64,000 bases of DNA from NCBI RefSeq assembly GCF_020171805.1, contig NZ_JAIVAF010000004.1, forward strand, positions 1 to 64,000, given 5' to 3'. Positions 58,012-64,000 of this stretch are shown here, piece by piece. The translations under genes and the position numbers were made by a program. Numbering within the stretch: the stretch's first letter is position 1; the number at the start of each line of letters is the position of its first letter. This stretch comes from Guptibacillus algicola (GTDB taxonomy: Bacteria > Bacillota > Bacilli > Bacillales > Guptibacillaceae). A model generated the notes under the pieces. It was not told the origin of the DNA and made no database searches. It worked only from the letters and a program-made list of their open reading frames with translations.

Positions 58012-59778
58012 ATGAACAAAAAACCAATAGCTCTAGCAGCTATGTTATCCATGGGAATCGCTTCATTCCCGGCCCCTTCATCTGCAGAAACCGGAAACAT
58101 CAAAACGTTTCCTTCTGATTCCGAGTTGAACGTAACCATGCATGGACACTATGATAGTGGAGCTGCAATCGACGCAGGTGGAGCAGAAATCATCGATTAC
58201 GCTAAGAAGAACGGCATGGCTTACGTTGTAAATGGAGCAGATCAGTCTCTTGATATTCTCGATGTTTCAGCTAATTTAAAACTGTATAAAAAAGTCTCTC
58301 TCTCTGATCTAAATCTTGGCTCATTTGAACCTGGTGACTTAACGAGTGTTGCCGTTCATCCTTCAAATGAATTTGTAGCGGTTGCGATTCCTAACAAGGT
58401 GAAAACAGAAGATGGGTTGGTAGCATTTTTTAAAGCGAACGGAGATTTTATCGGTAAGGCTGAAGTTGGCGCACTGCCTGACATGGTCACGTTCACGCCA
58501 GACGGAAAGCAGCTTCTCGTCGCAAATGAAGGCGAGCCGAACGATGAGGTTACCGTTGACCCCGAAGGGAGCGTCTCCCTAATCGATGTGACACATGGAC
58601 CTGAAAACCCAACAGTCAAAACCGTAGGATTCAATAAGATGAAAGACTCTCAAATTGACGAAGATGTTCGGAGTTTCATTCCTGGATCTACACCTGCTCA
58701 AGACTTTGAACCAGAATATATCCAGGTTACTCCCGATAGCAAAAAAGCTTATGTTTCTCTTCAAGAAAATAACGCGATCGCCGAGTTAGATCTTTCAGAA
58801 GAAGAGTTTACTCGTGTACATAGCCTCGGCTTTAAAGATCACTCAATCGAGAACAATGGAATTGATGCGTCGAATACTTCAGAGGAGATCAACATTAAAC
58901 CAATGCCGGTGCTCGGCATGCACCAGCCTGATGCTATTGCACTCTACTCGGTAGAAGGAAAGAATTATATCCTAACTCCAAATGAAGGTGACGCAAGAGA
59001 CTATGCTGGTTTCTCTGAAGAAGTTCGTGTAAAAGATATTGTTGAAGATCCAGATGCTGACATTAAGCTTGATGCGAAGAACTATGAGGGCTTCACACAA
59101 CGTGAACTAGATAAAATGGTTCAAAACGGTTTATTTAACGACGATCAGCTAGGTCGCCTGAAAGTAACAACTGCCAACGGTAAAAATGTAGAAGGTAACT
59201 ATGAAGCATTGTACAGCTACGGCGCACGCTCTTTCTCTGTATATGAAACTGATAATTTCAAGCAGCTATATGATAGTGGAAATGAATTCGAAAAAGTTAC
59301 CGCAACGGCATTAACGGATCACTTTAATGCAAGTAATGATTCAAATGAGAAAAAAGACCGAAGTGATGACAAAGGACCTGAGCCTGAATCCGCTGAAGTT
59401 GGTGAAATTAACGGAAAGAAATATGCGTTTATTGGCCTTGAGCGTCAGGGTGGTGGGATGGTCTATAACATCGATCAACCCAAAAAACCACAGTTCGTAA
59501 CCTATTTCACAAGTCGTGACTTCTCAGCATCTGACGGCACCATTAAAGGCGACAGTGCACCTGAGGGTATAAAGTTTGTGCCTGCTGAAGAGAGTCCGAC
59601 TGGTAAAGCAACGCTTCTTGTGGCGCACGAAGTTTCTGGTACCGTTGCAGCTTATGAACTAACAGATCAATCATATGACCAAGGGTCAAAAAGCAACAGA
59701 CTACATGCATTATTGGACAAGTTACCTGTCACTATTGCGGAAAAAAGCCATAGCATCTTAAAGTCACTGAAATGGTAG
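58012..59778 (+). CDS. Secreted choice-of-anchor-I family protein
   Basis: 588 aa. A signal peptide (about 1-25) precedes a beta-propeller-like protein with the typical blocks FEPGDLTSVAVHPSNEFVAV, LPDMVTFTPDGKQLLVANEGEPND, MHQPDAIALYSVEGKNYILTPNEGDARDY, GARSFSVYE and IGLERQGGGMVYNI, as in the choice-of-anchor-I family (often annotated alkaline phosphatase-like). The enzymatic role is uncertain; some relatives are phosphodiesterases. GGGAGGAATTGAG precedes the ATG. A degenerate Pho box upstream hints at phosphate control. Confidence 0.82.
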   Translation: MNKKPIALAAMLSMGIASFPAPSSAETGNIKTFPSDSELNVTMHGHYDSGAAIDAGGAEIIDYAKKNGMAYVVNGADQSLDILDVSANLKLYKKVSLSDLNLGSFEPGDLTSVAVHPSNEFVAVAIPNKVKTEDGLVAFFKANGDFIGKAEVGALPDMVTFTPDGKQLLVANEGEPNDEVTVDPEGSVSLIDVTHGPENPTVKTVGFNKMKDSQIDEDVRSFIPGSTPAQDFEPEYIQVTPDSKKAYVSLQENNAIAELDLSEEEFTRVHSLGFKDHSIENNGIDASNTSEEINIKPMPVLGMHQPDAIALYSVEGKNYILTPNEGDARDYAGFSEEVRVKDIVEDPDADIKLDAKNYEGFTQRELDKMVQNGLFNDDQLGRLKVTTANGKNVEGNYEALYSYGARSFSVYETDNFKQLYDSGNEFEKVTATALTDHFNASNDSNEKKDRSDDKGPEPESAEVGEINGKKYAFIGLERQGGGMVYNIDQPKKPQFVTYFTSRDFSASDGTIKGDSAPEGIKFVPAEESPTGKATLLVAHEVSGTVAAYELTDQSYDQGSKSNRLHALLDKLPVTIAEKSHSILKSLKW

Positions 59779-59788
59779 TAATAGAATA

Positions 59789-59828
59789 TAAAAGAGCGCC
59801 TGGTTGAACTCTCCAGGCGCTCTTCTTC
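59789..59828 (+). terminator. Terminator of the choice-of-anchor-I gene
   Basis: AAGAGCGCCTGG and CCAGGCGCTCTT arms followed by CTTCT. Confidence 0.75.
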
Positions 59829-59834
59829 TATCTA

Positions 59835-61064
59835 TCAATTTGTAGATACTTCTTGCTTCGACTCTCTTAACCACTCACTCGATTTATCCTGCAAATTTGT
59901 TATCACATCTAATGCAATAGAGTGAACTTCAGCAAGCTTTTCTGGACAAATCCACTCTACTTTATCATCATCTGTGTGTAATAAGTCAGCCACCCCACAA
60001 CAGCTGAATGGAATACTCGGTACATTATTTGAGAAAAACGTGTAATGATTGCTCTCATACCATGGACTCGTCCAATGAACACCAGGGTAAGCACGTTTAA
60101 GTGATTGTAACTCACTTTCTAGCTCTGTTGATCCAGACATGAGTGTGATGTTGTTTGTTCCAAGTGCTTGACCAACTCCGTCAAAGTTCATAGCTACTAA
60201 TGCATGTTGGAGGTTCTCTTTATGGTTCTTCAAATAAACTTCATCTCCAAGACCAAGGTACTCCTCTGAGCTAAAAGCAATACATTCAAAACCTGTTGTT
60301 AACTCTTTACGTTTTACGATCTCCTCAGCAAGTGCGAGCATAACGGAAACCCCGGAGGCATTGTCAAATGCACCATTAGTCTCAAAAACGGTATCGTAAT
60401 GCGCAACCAAGATGATTTTTTCAGGCCGTTCTCCATTGACTCTACCTATAACGTTTTTTGTTTTCCCTGGACTTCTTTCACTATTTATAACGCATCTCAC
60501 GCGTAGTTCCATATTGTTTCTAAGGAGCAACCCCACCTCTGGCGTAACAGTCACCGAAGGAATAGGGAAATCCCAATCATTAAAAATCGGTAAATCATTT
60601 CCTTTTTGCATTTGAACCATAATGATGGCAGATGGCTGTTTCTCTTCAAGTAAGGAAACTACTTTCCGATGATGTTCCGGATTATATATCGTAAACCCTT
60701 TTGGAACATAGTTTTCTTTCGATAGCTCTCCGTAGAGAAATGCTATTTTCCCAGTTAAATCCTGTGAAGTTTCAAGCTCTTCCACCGTACAAAAGGATAG
60801 AACCTCTCCTGTAACGTCACACGGCTCGGAAAAATTGTTGCACCTTGCTTCAACGCGTTTATCGTTAAAGTGAATAAAAGACTCAGTAACTTTCCAATTC
60901 GGTACCTCAAATTCCTGCGTTTCAACTTTTAAGCCGAGGTGCCTAAATGTACGCTCTATGTAATCGGATGCAGCAAGGTTTGCTTCACTACCAACTGGTC
61001 GACAACCAATGTCACTGGACAACATGTTCATATGTTTCATAAGTCGAGTCTGTACTGGTTCCAT
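59835..61064 (-). CDS. M28-family zinc aminopeptidase
   Basis: 409 aa cytoplasmic-type M28 peptidase. Zinc ligands lie in VAHYDTVFETNGAFDNASG (His-Asp pair), SSEEYLGLG (Glu general base and ligand) and MNFDGVGQ (Asp), with a C-terminal His in ESNHYTFFSNN. No signal peptide. The start is ATG at 61064 after AGAGGATTTG; a TTG one codon earlier is too close to the binding site. It follows the YdcF gene by about 23 bp, so they may form an operon. Confidence 0.85.
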   Translation of the reverse strand: MEPVQTRLMKHMNMLSSDIGCRPVGSEANLAASDYIERTFRHLGLKVETQEFEVPNWKVTESFIHFNDKRVEARCNNFSEPCDVTGEVLSFCTVEELETSQDLTGKIAFLYGELSKENYVPKGFTIYNPEHHRKVVSLLEEKQPSAIIMVQMQKGNDLPIFNDWDFPIPSVTVTPEVGLLLRNNMELRVRCVINSERSPGKTKNVIGRVNGERPEKIILVAHYDTVFETNGAFDNASGVSVMLALAEEIVKRKELTTGFECIAFSSEEYLGLGDEVYLKNHKENLQHALVAMNFDGVGQALGTNNITLMSGSTELESELQSLKRAYPGVHWTSPWYESNHYTFFSNNVPSIPFSCCGVADLLHTDDDKVEWICPEKLAEVHSIALDVITNLQDKSSEWLRESKQEVSTN

Positions 61065-61087
61065 CAAATCCTCTTTTCCACGCTTAT

Positions 61088-61717
61088 TTATTTCACCGGC
61101 AAAATATGTCCCAGCTCTCCATAATGCTGAATTCTAAGGTATTCTCCCCAAACCCGCTTTCTTCCTTCTTCAGATTCCATCCAGTTGTCGCGTCCGACCC
61201 GCACGTCGTTATAGTAGCAATCGAACGTATAGGGAATATATCGGATCTCTTCAGAGAGATGCTTTGCTAGCGTTCGATACTGTCGACCTGCAACATGACT
61301 TTTACAAACAAACAGAATTGATTTCGTGCTACTAAAATCATAAACCTCTTTCGCATAAAGCACGTTTTCCAACGTATTCGTTGATTTCTTTTCATATGTA
61401 ATGATGTCCTGTGGTACACCAGCTTCTAATAAATAAGTAAGGATAACATCCGCTTCAGATTCAACCTCTTTGTCCCAATCTGGATGTGGAACTCCTGTAA
61501 GGCTTTTTCCGCCTGTTACGATGATAGACTTCGCATAACCATTCTGATAAGCTTCAATTGCTTTTTCCCAATGTCCAGGATGTGTCCCGCTATATATGAA
61601 AAGCACGTCACAAAGCTCCGGCTCTTGTTTATTTCCGAATACAAGTGTAGAAATATACGTCATTTCTTCAATAGATAGTTCTGGCATCGATGGTTCTTTT
61701 GGTATGACTGGCTTCAT
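61088..61717 (-). CDS. YdcF/DUF218 family protein
   Basis: 209 aa. The DUF218 core is FIYSGTHPGHWEKAIEAYQNGYAKSIIVTGG (about 40-70) followed by the TNTLENVLYAKEVYDF and CKSHVAGRQYRTLAKHL blocks. Family members have a Rossmann-like fold and were linked to S-adenosylmethionine binding (YdcF) and to envelope polysaccharide (SanA/ElyC). This one lacks a transmembrane segment. ATG at 61717; the HAD gene lies 24 bp upstream on the same strand. Confidence 0.8.
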   Translation of the reverse strand: MKPVIPKEPSMPELSIEEMTYISTLVFGNKQEPELCDVLFIYSGTHPGHWEKAIEAYQNGYAKSIIVTGGKSLTGVPHPDWDKEVESEADVILTYLLEAGVPQDIITYEKKSTNTLENVLYAKEVYDFSSTKSILFVCKSHVAGRQYRTLAKHLSEEIRYIPYTFDCYYNDVRVGRDNWMESEEGRKRVWGEYLRIQHYGELGHILPVK

Positions 61718-61740
61718 TATCGTCGTCGCTCCCTAACTCT

Positions 61741-62421
61741 TCATTTAATAGATTGCTTGTTATTCAAGTGATCAAGTAGAGTAGGCAAATCCATCAAGTC
61801 ATCGACAATTCCAACTGCATCTACCCTTTCAAAGTGGTCATCCCTCTTCCAAACTGCCTTCATTCCTAGATTTCTAGCTGCACGAACATCGTTGTCAGGA
61901 TGATCACCGATAAACATGCTTTCTTCTTTAGATGCTTTAAGCTTTGTTAACGCTCGATGAAACAGTTTCGGATCAGGCTTTCTCAACCCTTCCCATTCTG
62001 AAATAAAAATAGCTTCGAAGTACGCTTTAATGCCTAATGCTTCTATATTGTTCATCTGAAACTGTCCGAATCCATTCGTAATCATGCCAAGTGAGATATG
62101 ACGGTCCTTCAATTCCTCTAACATAGGGATGAGTTTAGGAAAGGCTACACAGTGATGTTGAAACTCAGTTATGTAATCGTGAAGCAAGTCTTCCCATGTC
62201 ACACCTTTTAACTCTAATTCTGATACCATTTGTTGATAAACCTTATCCTTCCAAACGTAGCCTCTTTGATCAAGGGCTATAAACCTATCAATATACACCT
62301 GCCTTGGAATGTGACTCACTACGTGTGATAATCTGTCGTACTGATCGTCAATAAATGCCTTTACTGATGCATCACGATTCAGCAGTGTCCCATCTAAATC
62401 GAATAGAATTGTCTTGATCAT
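61741..62421 (-). CDS. HAD-superfamily hydrolase (YjjG/PGP-like)
   Basis: 226 aa. Motif I ILFDLDGTLLNRD (near 4-16), motif II MITNGFGQFQ, motif III KPDPKLFH and motif IV MFIGDHPDNDVRAARN place it with haloacid dehalogenase-like phosphatases of the nucleotidase group. GGAGGAAAGAC precedes the ATG at 62421. Start of a run of three genes (HAD, YdcF, M28) on the minus strand. Confidence 0.85.
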   Translation of the reverse strand: MIKTILFDLDGTLLNRDASVKAFIDDQYDRLSHVVSHIPRQVYIDRFIALDQRGYVWKDKVYQQMVSELELKGVTWEDLLHDYITEFQHHCVAFPKLIPMLEELKDRHISLGMITNGFGQFQMNNIEALGIKAYFEAIFISEWEGLRKPDPKLFHRALTKLKASKEESMFIGDHPDNDVRAARNLGMKAVWKRDDHFERVDAVGIVDDLMDLPTLLDHLNNKQSIK

Positions 62422-62440
62422 GTCTTTCCTCCTTTCCACA

Positions 62441-62470
62441 AAAAAAATAAGTGAAGACCACTGTCTTCAC
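62441..62470 (-). terminator. Terminator of the PspC gene
   Basis: GTGAAGAC-CACT-GTCTTCAC (62451-62470) with minus-strand T-run (complement of 62441-62447). Confidence 0.8.
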
Positions 62471-62471
62471 C

Positions 62472-62675
62472 TTACTCCCAAACATCTTTATCATCTGGCA
62501 AGATGAGTGCTGCAGCCACATAAACAATAATCATGGGGAGACCTACCATGAGAAGAGTCAGTACGATAAAAATGATTCGTAACAAACTCGCATCGATGTT
62601 CCAAACCTCACTTAGTCCACCTAACACACCTGATAGTTTCCGATCTTGTGTCGACTTATATAACTTCTTCTTCAT
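62472..62675 (-). CDS. PspC-domain protein
   Basis: 67 aa. KKLYKSTQDRKLSGVLGGLSE (about 3-23) and the helix (about 31-58: LLRIIFIVLTLLMVGLPMIIVYVAAALILP) are the PspC fold, a small membrane protein tied to envelope stress. The start at 62675 follows AAAGGTGG; an upstream in-frame reading from 62741 is rejected. It is followed by the HAD gene behind a terminator. Confidence 0.85.
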   Translation of the reverse strand: MKKKLYKSTQDRKLSGVLGGLSEVWNIDASLLRIIFIVLTLLMVGLPMIIVYVAAALILPDDKDVWE

Positions 62676-62746
62676 ACGAACATCCACCTTTCTTTTAGGT
62701 ACTTGTCTCTCTTTACGTTTCCCATTAGGAAAAGGTTTCATAATGT

Positions 62747-64000
62747 CTACGAGATATCTGCCTTCGTTTCCTCCTCACGAACCAAATGAACTGAAGAAGC
62801 TTCTTTAACATGAAAGGATATCGTGACTGTTGTGCCTTTTCCTACTTTACTTTCGAACCTGAGATGACCTTCCATTGCACTGATGATACTATGGGTAACC
62901 ATCATGCCGAGGCCTGTCCCCTTTTCTTTGGTTGTAAAAAATGGTTCGCCGATACGTGAGAGCTGTTCTTTTGTCATCCCTATACCTGTATCAGAAATAG
63001 AAATGACCACTTCACGTCCTTTTTTACTCGCAATGACCGTTAACGTGCCACCGCCTGGCATCGCCTCGATCGAGTTTTTCAAGATATTCATAATACATTG
63101 CTGGAACTTCTTTTTCTCATATTCGATAATCGTTGAAGGGAGCTCAATATGCTTTTGAATCGCTACATCATTCATTGTTGCAAGTGGTTGAATAACGTTA
63201 AGACTTGAATCTAACTCTCTTTCGATCTCGATCACATCGAACTTTTCTGGATAGGGTTTGGCAAAGGTCAGGTAATCGTTTATTATATCTGTCGCCCGGT
63301 CGATTTCTTTAATAGCGAGATCCATATAGCCTTTTGTTTTCTTATCTTTCACATCACTATCAATCAGTTGGAGAAACCCTCTGCTTACGGTCAATGGATT
63401 TCTCACCTCATGAGAAATACTCGCAGCAAGATGACTCGCGACTTTTAACTTCTGTCCTTCCATGACAGAATTCATTAAGTTGAACTGCTTGATGAACACT
63501 TCATAGACTAGAATGGCTATGATGATCCCAAGAGAAGTAGCAAAGTTGAAAATAAGCCATACCTCAGTAGATATTCCAGTATCAAAGAATGCCAGTGAAA
63601 ATCCAGTTGATGTCCATCCCACTACACTATCTATCAAAACAGCTAATAGAAGTTTATGTTTTAAGCTAAGTTTCTTAAATTTAGGAGATAAGAAAGAAAT
63701 GATGATTGCGAGGCCACCGAAAAAGATAAGTGTCGGAATAAAACCAGATCCACCCATTGAATAGCGAAACCCTAGTGTAACCACCAAATATCCAAACGCA
63801 ACCCAATGCCCACCATACAACCCTCCCAAGATAAAGGGGATCCTTCTTAAGTCTAAAATAAATTCATCATTGAAAGTAATAGGATACATCATACAAAAGA
63901 TGATCGATATGCCAGGAAATATTGTGAGGATCCATTTCGAAGATCGCTTCAAAAAGTTTGTATGCTGCAGGAGATAGAATATCTGTATAATGCTCAACGG
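62747..64000 (-). CDS. Sensor histidine kinase, N-terminus beyond the window
   Basis: At least 418 aa. Several transmembrane helices in the N-terminal part (about 20-165, resembling the 5TM LytS-like sensor region of KinB and relatives) are followed by a kinase: H-box ASISHEVRNPLTVSRGFLQL, N-box QQCIMNILKNSIEAM, G1 ISDTGIGMTKEQLS, F and G2 EPFFTTKEKGTGLGMMV. A codon TTG at 63997 is in frame but has no visible binding site because the sequence ends, so the true start lies to the right. The HEVRN box and short sensor resemble sporulation kinases; no response regulator is adjacent. Confidence 0.85.
   Translation of the reverse strand, partial: PLSIIQIFYLLQHTNFLKRSSKWILTIFPGISIIFCMMYPITFNDEFILDLRRIPFILGGLYGGHWVAFGYLVVTLGFRYSMGGSGFIPTLIFFGGLAIIISFLSPKFKKLSLKHKLLLAVLIDSVVGWTSTGFSLAFFDTGISTEVWLIFNFATSLGIIIAILVYEVFIKQFNLMNSVMEGQKLKVASHLAASISHEVRNPLTVSRGFLQLIDSDVKDKKTKGYMDLAIKEIDRATDIINDYLTFAKPYPEKFDVIEIERELDSSLNVIQPLATMNDVAIQKHIELPSTIIEYEKKKFQQCIMNILKNSIEAMPGGGTLTVIASKKGREVVISISDTGIGMTKEQLSRIGEPFFTTKEKGTGLGMMVTHSIISAMEGHLRFESKVGKGTTVTISFHVKEASSVHLVREEETKADIS

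Overview
The window reads as chromosomal DNA of a low-GC, endospore-forming Bacillaceae species. The grounds are AGGAGG-type ribosome binding sites, very frequent TTG and GTG starts, a SleB-like wall hydrolase, a Spo0E-type phosphatase, a BclA-like collagen protein and an IDEAL-domain protein. A BCCT betaine transporter, an ectoine-hydrolase homologue, acidic lipoproteins and a subtilisin with an alkaline-protease-like sequence suggest a salt- or alkali-tolerant marine or soil bacillus. The genus is inference. No rRNA, tRNA or CRISPR array was seen.

Layout. 1-3.8 kb: the end of an IS1182-like transposase, a LysM-SleB hydrolase, an acetyltransferase, a nucleotidyltransferase, a DUF6624 protein and two small membrane proteins. 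4.3-10.3 kb: a secreted subtilisin, then small DUF proteins and GNAT enzymes. 10.3-14.7 kb: a collagen-like protein between a decayed ABC-transporter end and the intact ABC gene it resembles, then a DUF3298-like lipoprotein. 14.8-20 kb: a GntP-type permease, lipoproteins, NUDIX, VOC, azoreductase and a 53-aa zinc-ribbon protein. 20-25.9 kb: an RND pump (SwrC type) diverging from a TetR regulator and an ABC exporter around two TetR-type operators. 26-37.5 kb: a glycerophosphodiesterase, a VOC pseudogene next to a small zinc-finger gene, glutamate dehydrogenase, an acetamidase-family enzyme, a CocE-type hydrolase, a DUF2254 protein, a Pho-box-controlled alkaline phosphatase and a helically phased repeat array. 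37.6-46.5 kb: an ectoine-hydrolase/cystathionine-synthase-like pair, a cluster with a TmrB-like kinase, cupin and DUF4825 lipoprotein, a DUF1611/racemase operon, and a cobalamin riboswitch with no gene behind it. 46.6-64 kb: a HAD phosphatase, a divergent PRPP synthetase, GNATs, glutamine synthetase with a TnrA/GlnR box, a BCCT transporter, two tandem sortase-signal surface proteins, an SDR enzyme with a structured leader, a choice-of-anchor-I protein, an M28 peptidase, PspC and a histidine kinase cut by the right edge.

Themes. Nitrogen and amino acids: glutamine synthetase, glutamate dehydrogenase, acetamidase, DUF1611/racemase, ectoine hydrolase. Phosphate: alkaline phosphatase, glycerophosphodiesterase, choice-of-anchor-I. 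Efflux: RND and two ABC systems. Cell surface and spore: SleB, collagen-like protein, sortase substrates, Spo0E. Two families of short dispersed repeats sit at gene ends across the whole window.

Several real genes are shorter than 60 codons and are easily missed: 10134-10259, 19048-19209, 27724-27879, 37076-37231 and 53470-53622. The observations most worth follow-up are the orphan cobalamin riboswitch, the SDR leader, the approximately 20.4-bp phased repeat array, the PRPP synthetase with altered catalytic loop, and the tandem MPDTA surface proteins.
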